Shown: piece by piece, positions 1 through 8,600 of the stretch | Position numbering within the stretch: position 1 is the stretch's first letter | Layout of the letters: every line of letters begins with the position of its first letter | Translations under genes and position numbers: made by a program | NCBI RefSeq assembly: GCF_013055795.1 | Contig: NZ_JABETO010000003.1 | Location: 21,137 to 85,136, forward strand | DNA length: 64,000 nucleotides | Reading direction: 5' to 3' | Source of the DNA: Streptomyces sp. I05A-00742 | Lineage (GTDB): Bacteria; Actinomycetota; Actinomycetes; Streptomycetales; Streptomycetaceae | Notes under the pieces: generated by a model | What the model saw: only the letters and a program-made list of their open reading frames with translations | Told to the model about the DNA's origin: nothing | The model's database searches: none

Positions 1-116
1 GTCACACGCACACTGTCCGAACCGTCAGTGTTCTGAGCGATTCGTCGCACGGAACGAGACCGCACGACCCATCCCGACACGACACACCCGAGCAGAACGG
101 CAAGGATTGACATCCT

Positions 117-136
117 CCCCCTCCTAAAGGAAGGGG
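117..136. repeat. Right-end hairpin of the tnpB element
   Basis: Arms 117-125 and 128-136 pair with one mismatch around a two-base loop, then TTGAC is found at 107-111. Such subterminal hairpins are recognised by Y1 transposases in this family and also lie in the guide-RNA scaffold. Confidence 0.6.
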
Positions 137-140
137 ATTC

Positions 141-1341
141 CTACGGCTCGCGCCGTGGGGTTTTCTGCTTCGTCGCCGACTGCCCGCCCGGAGTACTCCG
201 TTGAGGTCTTACACCAGCTCCACAGACAGACACCGAGAGCCCCTCGGCCAGAATGTTCCTCGCCGCGTTCACGTCCCGGTCGTGGGTCGTCCCGCAGTCG
301 CACGTCCAGGTGCGGACGTTCAACGGCATCTCGCTCTGCAAGGTGCCGCACACGGAGCACAGCTTGGACGAGGGGAACCACCGGTCCACGGCGATCACCT
401 CACGCCCGTACCAGCCCGCCTTGTACTCCAGCATGGACCGCATCTCGGTCCAGCTCGCGTCCGAGATGGCTCGGGCGAGCGAGTGGTTCTTGACCATGTT
501 GCGTACGGTCAGGTCCTCGATCACGATCGTTTGGTTTTCACGAACGAGTCGAGTGGTCAGCTTGTGCAGGAAGTCCCGCCTGCGGTCGGCGATCCGGGCA
601 TGGACCCTGGCCACCTTGCGCCGAGCTTTGGCCCGGTTGGCTCCGTCGCCCCGGGCCTTGCGCGAAAGGTTCCGCTGAGCCTTCGCCAGACGGGCACGGT
701 CCTTGCGCTCGGACTTCGGGTTGGTGACCTTCTCCCCGGTGGAGAGCGTCACCAGACTGGTGATACCGACGTCGATACCCACAGCCTTCGCGGTCACGGG
801 CATGGGCACGGGAATGTCGTCGCACAGCATCGAGACGAACCAGCGCCCCGCCGCGTCCTGCGACACAGTCACGGTGGACGGCGCAGCCCCCTCGGGGAGG
901 GGCCGGGACCACACAATGTCCAGTGGACCGGCCATCTTCGCGAGGGTCAGGCTGCCATCACGGAAGCGGAATCCGGAGGTGGTGTACTCGGCGGACTTCC
1001 GCGACTTCTTCCGGCTCTTGAACGTCGGGTACTTGGCCCGCATGCCGAAAAAGTTGGTGAACGCCCCCTGCAAGTGCCTCAGCGTCTGCTGCAACGGAAC
1101 CGACGACACCTCAGAAAGGTAGGCCAGTTCCTCGGTCTTCTTCCACACGGTCAGCATCGCCGAGGTGGCGTTGTAGTTGACCCGCTCCTGGCGCTGCGCC
1201 CAGGCCGCTACGGGCGGCGAGTGCCAGGTTGTAGACCTTCCGCACACACCCGAACGTGCGCGACAGCTCAGCCGCCTGCGCATCGGTCGGATAGAAGCGG
1301 TACTTGAACGCCCGCTTCACCCATGTCGTGGGCACGCTCAC
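141..1341 (-). pseudogene. tnpB: TnpB RNA-guided nuclease gene, frameshifted near the 5' end
   Basis: TnpB proteins are RuvC-type nucleases of IS200/IS605 and IS1341 elements, guided by an RNA from the element's right end. The first 44 residues (GTG-type start at 1341, ending VYNLALAAR) are in one frame. The rest (AAWAQRQERVNYNATSAM onward) is in another, with one odd base at about 1209, so the product is split. The downstream part keeps the RuvC acidic residues (GIDVGI, IVIEDL, THDRDVNAA) and a zinc-ribbon (CSVCG ... CDCG), so the loss looks recent. Whether a shorter product starts inside is unknown. A guide RNA would be expected to overlap 107 to about 250 on the minus strand. Confidence 0.85.
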
Positions 1342-1449
1342 AAACTAGCCGCCCTGCGGCTTAAGATCAAACCTGCGGGTCAGAGCACTGCGGTCCGCCC
1401 TGGGGGCGAATCGCAGCTCGTTGCCCTGCTCCGCAGGAGTCCGATTCCT

Positions 1450-1469
1450 CCCCGCCCTGAAGGGCGGGG
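1450..1469. repeat. Left-end hairpin of the tnpB element
   Basis: A perfect 9-bp inverted repeat (ccccgccct / agggcgggg) with a two-base loop. It ends only 18 bases before the start codon of the sigma factor gene at 1488, so the element supplies or displaces the natural promoter region of that gene. Confidence 0.6.
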
Positions 1470-1487
1470 CTTCCTCGGAGGCACCCG

Positions 1488-2381
1488 ATGAACAGCACGA
1501 ACGACACCGAGTTCCTGGCGGAGCGCTTCGAGGAAAGCCGGTCACACCTGCGCGCGGTGGCCTACCGGATGCTGGGCTCACTCAGCGAGGCCGAGGACGC
1601 GGTGCAGGAGGCCTGGCTCAGGCTCAGCCGCTCGGAGACGGACGAGGTGGTGAACCTGGGCGGCTGGCTGACCACGGTGGTCGGCCGGGTCTGCCTCGAC
1701 ATGCTGCGCAGCCGTACCGCACGGCGCGAGGAGGCGATGGAGGACGGGCTGCGGCTGCCCGACCCGATCATCAGCAGCGAGGACGGCGTCGATCCCGAGC
1801 ACGAGGCGCTGCTGGCGGACTCGGTCGGTCTGGCCCTGCTCGTGGTGCTGGAGTCGCTGGCTCCCGCGGAGCGGCTCGCGTTCGTGCTGCACGACATGTT
1901 CGCCGTACCGTTCGACGAGATCGCCCCGGTCGTGGGGCGTACGCCGGCCGCGGCCCGGCAGCTCGCCAGCCGCGCGCGCCGCCGGGTGCAGGGGTCGGCT
2001 CCGGTCCCCGACCCTGACCTCGCCCAGCAGCGCCGGGTCGTCGACGCCTTCCTCGCCGCCGCGCGCGGTGGCGACTTCGACGCGCTCGTGGCCGTCCTCG
2101 ACCCGGACGTGGTGGCGCGGTCGGACAGCGGTTCGCTGCGTCCGTTCACCGTCGTACGGGGCGCGGAGGCGGTGGCCCGGCAGGCCTCGATGTTCGCCAA
2201 GGCCGCGGGGACGGCGCGCCCGGCCCTGGTCAACGGCGCCGCGGGCATCGTCGCGACGGTGGACGGGAAGCCCTTCTCGGTCCTGGCCTTCACCATCGTG
2301 CGGGACAGGATCGTCGCCCTCGACATCCTCACCGGGCCCGAGCGCCTGGGGCAGCTGGACCTGACCGTGCTCGGTCACTGA
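1488..2381 (+). CDS. ECF41/SigJ-like sigma factor with C-terminal SnoaL-like domain
   Basis: A 297-residue extracytoplasmic-function sigma factor. Residues about 12-75 are region 2 (YRMLGSLSEAEDAVQEAWL, then LTTVVGRVCLDMLRS) and residues about 105-165 are region 4 (LAPAERLAFVLHDMF ... VGRTPAAARQLASRARRRV). A SnoaL/NTF2-like domain of about 120 residues follows, as in the ECF41 family, where it controls sigma activity in place of a classical anti-sigma factor. The ECF41 DGGGR and NPDKL signature positions appear only in altered form (DSGS, TGPERL). The ATG has a GGAGG site at 1477-1481. ECF41 genes often sit beside carboxymuconolactone decarboxylase or oxidoreductase genes; none is adjacent here. 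Confidence 0.9.
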   Translation: MNSTNDTEFLAERFEESRSHLRAVAYRMLGSLSEAEDAVQEAWLRLSRSETDEVVNLGGWLTTVVGRVCLDMLRSRTARREEAMEDGLRLPDPIISSEDGVDPEHEALLADSVGLALLVVLESLAPAERLAFVLHDMFAVPFDEIAPVVGRTPAAARQLASRARRRVQGSAPVPDPDLAQQRRVVDAFLAAARGGDFDALVAVLDPDVVARSDSGSLRPFTVVRGAEAVARQASMFAKAAGTARPALVNGAAGIVATVDGKPFSVLAFTIVRDRIVALDILTGPERLGQLDLTVLGH

Positions 2382-2413
2382 GCTCCGGGCAGCCGGATGG
2401 GGGCTTTGGGGAC

Positions 2414-2496
2414 GTCGTCAGGGTGTCGTCAGGACGTCGTCAGGACGTCGTCGGGACGTCGTCAGGGCGTCGTCAGGGCGTCGTCAGGCGGTCGTC
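2414..2496. repeat. 11-bp direct tandem repeat, about 7.5 copies
   Basis: Units of gtcgtcaggNN run head to tail with an exact 11-bp period at 2414, 2425, 2436, 2447, 2458, 2469, 2480 and a partial copy at 2491; only one core base changes (2447 unit) before the last copy. It lies between two convergent genes. The period is close to one helical turn, so all units face the same side of DNA. It may be a slippage array or a protein-binding array. Confidence 0.85.
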
Positions 2497-2649
2497 CGCG
2501 AGGTCGCGGGAGCCGTGCCGCCCGGTCCGGCTCCCGGCTCCCGGCCTTGCCCGCCCTCAGCACACCGGAGGCAATGGGCACGGACCGCCCGCCGCAGCGC
2601 TGCGGCGGGCGGGGTCGCGTCCGGCGCGGGCGCCCAGGACCCGTCTCCG

Positions 2650-3687
2650 TCACCCCACCGGAACGCCTGCCTCCAAGTTGAGCGGGCAGCCGCGTTCCCG
2701 GGCGCGCAGGGCCCAGCGGAGGCGGTTGAGCCGCACCGGCGGCAGGAGGGCGCCGGCCTCGTCCTCGGTGACGAACCGCCAGCCGCGCAGTTCGGCGCCC
2801 GGCAGCAGGAGGCGGCGGGCCTCGGCCTCGGTGAGCCGTCCGCCGTCGAAGAGGAGGCGGAGGCCGCCGAAACCGGGGGGCCGGGGCGGCTCCCAGTCGA
2901 CGACCAACAGCCGGGGGACGTCGGGGAGTTCGATGCCGATCTCCTCGGCGACCTCGCGCATGCCGGCCCGCGCGGGCGCCTCGCCCGGCTCGACGATGCC
3001 GCCGGGGAACTCCCAGCCGGGTTTGTAGGTGGGGTCGACCAGCAGCACCCGGTCGTGTTCGTCGAAGAGCAGCACCCCGGCGGCCAGCGTCTCGGCCTTC
3101 GGCTCGGGGGTGTCGATGATCTGGCACGGCCCGGCGCTGCCGTCGCGCACGGCCTCGTCGACCCGTTCGGCGACCTCGCGCGGGGTCAGCCGGCCGGTGT
3201 CGACGGTGAACGCGTCGTCGCGCAGCCAGGTCAACGCCTCCCGGTAGGCGTCGACGTGGTCACGGGCCCACTGCCGGACGGCCTCGTTGCGGACGGGGTC
3301 GGCGGGGTCCTCCACCCGTCCGTCGATCCGTTTGCGCAGTATCGTTTCATCGCAGGTCAGGAGGATGTGCCGGACCGGGATCCGACGGGTGGCCAGCGTC
3401 CCGAAGATCTCGTCGCGGTACTCCTGCCGCAACAGCGTCATGGGGACGACGAGCACCCCGCCCACCTCGGCGAGCAGCGCCGCCGCCGTGTCGGCCACCA
3501 GGCGCCGCCAGATCGGCAGGTCCTGGAAGTCCTCGACCTCGCCCATCCTCCCGGGCGGCAGGAGGTGGTGCAGCGCCCCGCCGACGATCTCGGGGTCGTA
3601 GAGATGACTGTCCGGCATGAGCCCGGTCAGTTCCTTGGCGGTGCTGGTCTTTCCCCCACTGAATGCACCGTTCAGCCAGACGATCAC
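2650..3687 (-). CDS. AAA/kinase-like ATPase fused to a NUDIX hydrolase
   Basis: A 345-residue two-domain protein. The N-terminal half (about 1-190) opens with a P-loop (GAFSGGKTST) and resembles small nucleotide or shikimate-type kinases. The C-terminal half (about 200-340) is a NUDIX domain with the Nudix box GGIVEPGEAPARAGMREV followed by AEEIGIEL, which places the metal-binding glutamates. NUDIX enzymes cleave nucleoside diphosphate derivatives; the substrate cannot be told. The GTG at 3687 was chosen because a GGAGGAGGGGG site precedes it by four bases and the P-loop begins immediately; longer upstream reading lacks family residues. It is a single gene with no close operon partner. Confidence 0.85.
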   Translation of the reverse strand: MIVWLNGAFSGGKTSTAKELTGLMPDSHLYDPEIVGGALHHLLPPGRMGEVEDFQDLPIWRRLVADTAAALLAEVGGVLVVPMTLLRQEYRDEIFGTLATRRIPVRHILLTCDETILRKRIDGRVEDPADPVRNEAVRQWARDHVDAYREALTWLRDDAFTVDTGRLTPREVAERVDEAVRDGSAGPCQIIDTPEPKAETLAAGVLLFDEHDRVLLVDPTYKPGWEFPGGIVEPGEAPARAGMREVAEEIGIELPDVPRLLVVDWEPPRPPGFGGLRLLFDGGRLTEAEARRLLLPGAELRGWRFVTEDEAGALLPPVRLNRLRWALRARERGCPLNLEAGVPVG

Positions 3688-3846
3688 GGTTCCCCCTCCT
3701 CCGGACGGCCCCCTTGCGATGCCCGGAACACCTTGCCACGGAAGGGTGTACGAGCGGGATGGGGCCCCAGGGCAGCGGCGCCGGGCGCCCGCTCCTCCTC
3801 CCACCGACTCGTGCGCGGCGCGGCGGCGGCGCGGGGGCGCACCGGA

Positions 3847-3874
3847 CGTTCGCCGTTCGCCGTTCGCCGTTCGC
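3847..3874. repeat. 7-bp tandem repeat, 4 copies
   Basis: Four exact head-to-tail copies of cgttcgc, about 160 bp upstream of the NUDIX-fusion gene start. No coding sequence is supported across 3688-4077. Confidence 0.8.
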
Positions 3875-3991
3875 GACAACCGCACACGCTCCCGGAACGG
3901 CAGCGGGCGTTCACCACCCGCACCGCGCGCCGGACGATACGGATTCCCGCCCGGTCCGGGTCGAAACCCGCCCTTCACGCCGGCCCCCTCG

Positions 3992-4056
3992 GCCGCATGC
4001 GGCACGAGCCGCATCCGACACGAGGCCGCATGCGACACGAGCCGCATTCGGCAGGA
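3992..4056. repeat. 16-bp direct repeats, 4 copies
   Basis: Near-identical units at 3992, 4008, 4025 and 4041 (consensus gccgcatncgrcacga, one spare base between the second and third). They lie between the ROK gene end and the NUDIX-fusion gene start, with nothing coding. They could be iteron-like binding sites or simple expansion. Confidence 0.8.
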
Positions 4057-4077
4057 GCCGCGCGGGGCGAGACGGCC

Positions 4078-5067
4078 TCATCTCCCCACCGACGCGCCCC
4101 ACACCCCCAGTTCCTCCGCCGCGGCCGCTGCCGCGCCCACCAGTCCGGCGTCCCCGCCCAGCCGGGCCGGGAGGACCTCCACGCCGGCGGCGAACGACAA
4201 CGTCGCGTATTCGCGCAGGTATTGGCGGAGGGGCGCGAAGAGAACATCCCCGGCGCCCGCGACACCGCCGCCCACCACCGCGACGTCGATCTCGGTGAGG
4301 ACGGCCGTCGCGGCGATACCGGCCGCGAGCGCCCGGGCGGCCCGCGCGAACGAGGCGAGGGCCAGGGGATCACCGGCCCGCGCCGCGAGGGCGACGCCCG
4401 CGGCGCCGGAGTCGCCGTCGGGACCGGGCCGCCAGCCGGATTCGAGGGCCCGGCGGGCGATGTTGGGCCCGCTGGCGATGCGCTCGACGCAGCCCCGGGC
4501 GCCGCAGGGGCAGGGGTCGCCGTCGAGATCGACGCTGATGTGACCGATGTGACCGGCGTTGCCCGTGGGGCCTGGATGCAGTCGACCGCCGAGCACCAGA
4601 CCGCCGCCCACCCCGGTGGACACGACCATGCACAGGGCGTTGGCGTGCCCCTGGGCCGCGCCCAGCCAGTGCTCGGCCGCGGTCATCGCGACGCCGTCGC
4701 CGACGAGCACCACGGGCAGCCCGCCTGCCCGTCGGCCCACCTCGGCCACCAGCGGAAAGCCACGCCAGCCCGGCACGTTGACGGGGCTGACCGTACCGCG
4801 TGAGGCGTCCACGGGCCCGGCGCTGCCGATGCCCACGGCCCGTACCCGTGACCAGTCGGCGGAGGAGGTGAGTTCGGCCAGCACCTCCGCCACCGCGCCC
4901 ATCACCACCGTCCCGTCGTCCTCCGCCGGGGTCCGCCGCCGGGTCCGGACGAGGAGCTGTCCGCCGGCGTCCACCAGCGCGCCGGCGATCTTGGTGCCGC
5001 CGATGTCGAGAGCGGCGACGAGATCGCCCGGTTCGGTGTGCGTGAGGGAGGGCATGGGGGACGGCAT
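4078..5067 (-). CDS. ROK family sugar kinase (glucokinase-like)
   Basis: A 329-residue ROK protein. The phosphate-binding motif DIGGTKIAGAL lies near residue 20. The sugar-binding region holds GHIGHISVD, then the zinc motif CPCGARGCVE (CxCGxxGCxE) typical of ROK kinases. There is no N-terminal helix-turn-helix, so it is an enzyme and not a ROK repressor; it probably phosphorylates glucose or a related hexose such as an N-acetyl amino sugar or allose. The ATG at 5067 follows an AGGAGA site; a second ATG four codons later is an alternative. It is divergent from a LacI regulator, which likely controls it through the operator at 5154-5165. Confidence 0.88.
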   Translation of the reverse strand: MPSPMPSLTHTEPGDLVAALDIGGTKIAGALVDAGGQLLVRTRRRTPAEDDGTVVMGAVAEVLAELTSSADWSRVRAVGIGSAGPVDASRGTVSPVNVPGWRGFPLVAEVGRRAGGLPVVLVGDGVAMTAAEHWLGAAQGHANALCMVVSTGVGGGLVLGGRLHPGPTGNAGHIGHISVDLDGDPCPCGARGCVERIASGPNIARRALESGWRPGPDGDSGAAGVALAARAGDPLALASFARAARALAAGIAATAVLTEIDVAVVGGGVAGAGDVLFAPLRQYLREYATLSFAAGVEVLPARLGGDAGLVGAAAAAAEELGVWGASVGR

Positions 5068-5151
5068 GGGGAACGATCTCTCCTGCTCCACTCGCGGCGC
5101 GGGCCGGCCCCGAGCGGCCGACCGTCGCTTTCCCGCCAGTCTCCGCCACTG

Positions 5152-5178
5152 TTGACAACGTTGTCCAGGGCCTATGCT
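5152..5178 (+). promoter_or_regulatory. Promoter and LacI-type operator between the ROK and LacI genes
   Basis: TTGACA (5152-5157) and TATGCT (5173-5178) form a -35/-10 pair with a short 15-bp spacer reading toward the LacI gene. A perfect 12-bp palindrome gacaacgttgtc (5154-5165) overlaps the -35. A central CG in an even-length palindrome is typical of LacI-family operators. Its place in the only gap between the divergent genes suggests autoregulation and control of the kinase. Confidence 0.65.
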
Positions 5179-5213
5179 CGATCGACGCACCCCGCACACG
5201 AAGGACGCGCCAC

Positions 5214-6254
5214 GTGCCCGACACCGCCCGCAACCCGCGCCCCCGCTACGGAACCCGGCCGACCATGAAGGACGTGGCGACGCGCGCCGGCGTCGGACTC
5301 AAGACGGTGTCCCGGGTGGTGAACGGCGAGCCGGGCGTCACCGCGGAGACCGAACGCCGCGTGCGGGAGGCCATCGCCGCCCTGGGCTTCCGCCGCAACG
5401 ACAGCGCCCGCGTGCTGCGCAAGGGCAGGACCTCGTCGGTCGGGCTCGTCCTGGAGGACCTCGCGGACCCGTTCTACGCCCCGCTCAACCGCGCCGTCGA
5501 GGAGGTCGCGCGCGACCACGGCGCGCTGCTCATCAACGGCTCAAGCGCCGAGGACCCCGAGCGGGAGCGCGAACTCGCCCTCGCGCTCTGCGCCCGCCGC
5601 GTCGACGGACTGGTCGTCATCCCGGCCGGCGCCGACCACCGCTACCTGGAACCGGAGATGGCGGCGGGCGTGGCCACCGTCTTCGTCGACCGTCCCGCCG
5701 GGCTGATAGCCGCCGACACGGTCCTCTCCGACCACGCGGGCGGCGCCCGCGAGGGCGTGGCCCACCTCATCGCCCACGGCCACCGCCGCATCGGCTTCAT
5801 CGGCGACCAGCCCCGCATCCACACCGCGACCGAGCGGCTCCGCGGCTACCGCGCCGCGATGGACGCCGCCGCCCTGCCGGTGCACGACGCCTGGACCTCC
5901 CTCGGCCCCACCACCCCCCAGCGCGTCCGCGCCGAGATCGAGCGCATGCTCTCCGGCCCCGCCCCGGTCACCGCCCTCTTCACCGGCAACAACCGCGTCA
6001 CCGCCACCGCCGTACGCGTCCTCGCCGAACTCCCCCGCCCCGTCGCCCTCGTCGGCTTCGACGACCTCGAACTCGCCGACCTCCTCTCCCCCGCCGTCAC
6101 CGTCATCGCCCAGGACCCGGCCCGCCTCGGCCGCACCGCCGCCGAACTCCTCTTCCAGCGCCTCGACGGCTACGGCGCGGACGCCCGCCGCGTCGAGTTG
6201 CCGACGCGGCTGATCGCGCGGGGGTCGGGAGAACTGCGGCCCGCCGAGGATTAG
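5214..6254 (+). CDS. LacI family transcriptional regulator
   Basis: A 346-residue LacI/GalR repressor. The helix-turn-helix lies near residues 18-40 (TMKDVATRAGVGLKTVSRVV) with the hinge after it. The remainder is a periplasmic-binding-protein-like ligand domain (GLVLEDLADPFYAPL; RRIGFIGD; VALVGFDDLELADLL). The GTG at 5214 leaves a 12-residue extension before the HTH; the later ATG at 5265 would remove little. It is divergent from the ROK kinase gene with a palindromic operator between them, so the inducer is probably a sugar or sugar phosphate linked to that kinase. Confidence 0.9.
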   Translation: MPDTARNPRPRYGTRPTMKDVATRAGVGLKTVSRVVNGEPGVTAETERRVREAIAALGFRRNDSARVLRKGRTSSVGLVLEDLADPFYAPLNRAVEEVARDHGALLINGSSAEDPERERELALALCARRVDGLVVIPAGADHRYLEPEMAAGVATVFVDRPAGLIAADTVLSDHAGGAREGVAHLIAHGHRRIGFIGDQPRIHTATERLRGYRAAMDAAALPVHDAWTSLGPTTPQRVRAEIERMLSGPAPVTALFTGNNRVTATAVRVLAELPRPVALVGFDDLELADLLSPAVTVIAQDPARLGRTAAELLFQRLDGYGADARRVELPTRLIARGSGELRPAED

Positions 6255-6268
6255 GACCGCGTCCGGAG

Positions 6269-6838
6269 CTACGGATGCTCCCCCTCCGGAGTACGGAAGT
6301 ACGCGGAGACCAGGCTGACCCGCAAGGCCGATGTCTTGTTCAGACTCGCCTCAACAGCACCCGGCTTCCGCGCATCCTTGAACATGACGTTCACCGAAAA
6401 CTTGTACTTCTCGGAATTCGCGGTCAGTTCCAGGTACCCTGCCTTGCTCTTTCCAGGTCCGTACTCAAGGACCTTCCAACGATGCCGGGGCAGCTGTTCC
6501 CTGAGCCGTTGCATGGCACGCTCCATATCAGCCTCAGGAGCTCCCGAAAGAGACCAGGGGTGCGTGATCCGGTACAGCCGTTCCGGTTCCTGTTCACTCC
6601 GGGACGCTCCCGGCGGCACGTCCGTCAGCTCCCCCTTCAGGCCGATGATGTCCAGCACCTGACTGGAGAGCTCCTTGGCCTGCGCTGTTGATACACCAAC
6701 CGACTGGATCTCCACAGGACGCTCCTCGCCTTCGCCCTTCGTCACACCACACCCCAATAGACACAACAGCAGGATCCCTGAGTACAGGATGAAGCTCCGA
6801 CGAGTGGCACGCCCGGTGCGGGAAACCGGGTCAGTCAC
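6269..6838 (-). CDS. Putative lipoprotein, last gene of the hydrolase cassette
   Basis: A 189-residue protein with a hydrophobic signal (FILYSGILLLCLLGC) ending in a lipobox LLGC, so it should be a membrane-anchored extracellular lipoprotein. The mature part is polar, with no family I recognise. The GTG start overlaps the stop region of the upstream hydrolase gene by 8 bp, indicating translational coupling. Its place directly behind a large, probably secreted, hydrolase makes an accessory or immunity role possible; that is inference only. Confidence 0.75.
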   Translation of the reverse strand: MTDPVSRTGRATRRSFILYSGILLLCLLGCGVTKGEGEERPVEIQSVGVSTAQAKELSSQVLDIIGLKGELTDVPPGASRSEQEPERLYRITHPWSLSGAPEADMERAMQRLREQLPRHRWKVLEYGPGKSKAGYLELTANSEKYKFSVNVMFKDARKPGAVEASLNKTSALRVSLVSAYFRTPEGEHP

Positions 6839-8591
6839 GCTTCACCTCTTCATAGTTTCCGGTGACCACAGCTGCCATGTTCCTCAAGCTCAGCGAGTCC
6901 TTGTCGAAATAAGAGCCGTGATCATGCGCATCCGTCTGCATGATATTGGCACCGAACTCTCTGTCCGACGGAACAAGCCCTCCCATCGGGCCACCAAGAT
7001 CCACCAGCTTCCCTCCTGCCGGAACCTGGTCCTTGCCTATCGAAGCGGCTTCCGACCACACATGCCCGTGAGGCGCGCCCAGTTCGTCAGCGCTGCGCAC
7101 CAGCATGCCCGGACTGGCCACAGCAATGATGTCGTCGGCTCCCAGATGGTGTTTCAAGGAGGTTGCACCGATGGCCGTGGATCCGTAGCTGTGGCCCATC
7201 ACCGTGGTATGGCTCTTCTCCGGTCCTCCTTGCGCAGTCTGCACTCCGTCGAGGAAACCGCTCAGGTCGTCCGCTGCCCCGCGGGCGTACGCCTTGGACA
7301 TGGCTTCTGGGAAGAAGTCACCCTTGTCGAAGGGCATGGCGCTCCTGGGGGCGTCATATCCCACCCATGCGATGGTCGACACAGATTCTCCGTCCGCAAG
7401 CGTGTGTGACTGGCGCCACAACTCACTCATCCGGTCCACTTCTTTACCGACGGCACTGAAACGCGACGAGGTGCCAGGCACGTAGACGGCCGTGTGCTGC
7501 GCCGTGTCCGGGTTGCCGCTCGCCACGACTGCGCGCCCCAGCCCCCGGTCGTCGAAGGCCATCAGGTATGCCTCCGGCAGGCCTCGGGTCCCGGTCTCGT
7601 CAAAACGCCGCTGGATCGATTTAATCCCCTTGATCCTGCCCTCCAGCGCCTCCTTCCTGCGGTTCCACTTGGACCACTCGCTCTCCTTGCCCTGGACTGG
7701 CAGCCCAGTGATCTGGTTGAGCTCGGGAGGGCCTTGCTTCGGCTCATGGCGCTTCAGTTCTTCCAGTTCCTTCATGGTCGATGCACGCGACTCAGCGAGC
7801 ACGACACGGTTCGCGTCGTCCCGATCGATGGCCGGGAGACCGTCAAGCGCCCCGATACCGGCGGGGTACAGCGCCTTGTACTCGTCCCGCTCGGTCTGCG
7901 ACAGATTTTTCCACCAAGCGGCATTGTCTCGGGGGCTCTTACCCTTGGGGATGTCCGATTCCGACACCCGCCGTGCCGCCGATCGGACATCCTTCATGTC
8001 CTGCGCTACGTCAAGCCAGTCCGTTTTACGAATGTCACCGCTCGTAGTGAGCTTGAGCAGAGCTTTGGCGTATCGCGCGTCTATTTCGGCGGCTTCCTTG
8101 AGCGCATCGGCTATGGTGTCGGCCACCTCTCGGGCCTTGGCCGCCAACGGATTGACAGGGCCGACCGGTATGACGAACTGCCCCGGACGAGCAGGTGCTT
8201 GCCGGACCGGGGCCGGGACGTCAGCAACCGACGCCCTGGGATAATCTACCGACCCATCCGGGTGAACTGTGAAGTTCAGCCCCTTCGCATGTTCAAGGGC
8301 TTGCTTCAGCTTCCTCTGAGGGCCCGCCAGTTCATCGGCCAGCCCATTGATCGCTGTCTCGATCAGCCCGCATTCAGCGCGAATATACTGGAAGTTGCGA
8401 CTGAGTAACCCAGCCGACTCCACTGCGGCATTACCCGCTTCACTCTTCTGAGTATCACGGACCTGAGCCACCATGCCGTTGTCCACCCGCCGGGTTGCCT
8501 CGCCGGATCGTCTGCTGACGGCTCCCCAGCCTTTGGCCGTCGCCTTCAGCTTGGCTGTGTCCACATTCTGGAGCTGCTCCATCGACACCAT
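6831..8591 (-). CDS. Large alpha/beta hydrolase (DUF1023-like) with N-terminal helical region
   Basis: A 586-residue protein. Residues about 1-110 are alpha-helical and polar and look like the WXG/LXG-type N-termini of type VII secretion substrates. A charged linker follows to about 300. The C-terminal part contains a nucleophile elbow GHSYGS near residue 466 and a late HDHGSYF that could hold the catalytic histidine. This arrangement fits the actinobacterial DUF1023 alpha/beta hydrolases. No classical signal peptide is present. The ATG at 8591 follows a GAGAGG site and lies 9 bp after the upstream gene. Substrate is unknown; it could be a lipid- or ester-cleaving effector or an envelope enzyme. 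Confidence 0.75.
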   Translation of the reverse strand: MVSMEQLQNVDTAKLKATAKGWGAVSRRSGEATRRVDNGMVAQVRDTQKSEAGNAAVESAGLLSRNFQYIRAECGLIETAINGLADELAGPQRKLKQALEHAKGLNFTVHPDGSVDYPRASVADVPAPVRQAPARPGQFVIPVGPVNPLAAKAREVADTIADALKEAAEIDARYAKALLKLTTSGDIRKTDWLDVAQDMKDVRSAARRVSESDIPKGKSPRDNAAWWKNLSQTERDEYKALYPAGIGALDGLPAIDRDDANRVVLAESRASTMKELEELKRHEPKQGPPELNQITGLPVQGKESEWSKWNRRKEALEGRIKGIKSIQRRFDETGTRGLPEAYLMAFDDRGLGRAVVASGNPDTAQHTAVYVPGTSSRFSAVGKEVDRMSELWRQSHTLADGESVSTIAWVGYDAPRSAMPFDKGDFFPEAMSKAYARGAADDLSGFLDGVQTAQGGPEKSHTTVMGHSYGSTAIGATSLKHHLGADDIIAVASPGMLVRSADELGAPHGHVWSEAASIGKDQVPAGGKLVDLGGPMGGLVPSDREFGANIMQTDAHDHGSYFDKDSLSLRNMAAVVTGNYEEVKRD

Positions 8592-8600
8592 GGTGACCTC

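Larger units (their letters stand above)
107..1475 (-). mobile_element. IS200/IS605-type element carrying only tnpB
   Basis: The element contains a single broken tnpB and no Y1 transposase gene (tnpA), so it is either a solo TnpB element or depended on a tnpA elsewhere. Read on the minus strand, the right end runs through a hairpin and finishes in TCAA (107-110), which matches the right cleavage tetranucleotide known for IS608-type elements. The opposite end carries a perfect GC hairpin (1450-1469). Outer limits are approximate, especially near 1475, because the target site cannot be read with certainty. Confidence 0.75.

Noticed and set aside
2414..2496. CRISPR array
   Set aside because: Units are 11 bp with no spacers and no cas genes nearby; it is a plain tandem repeat.
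2515..4803. Long plus-strand open frame across the NUDIX and ROK genes
   Set aside because: Composition mirrors the GC-biased third positions of the minus-strand genes; no motif or start site.
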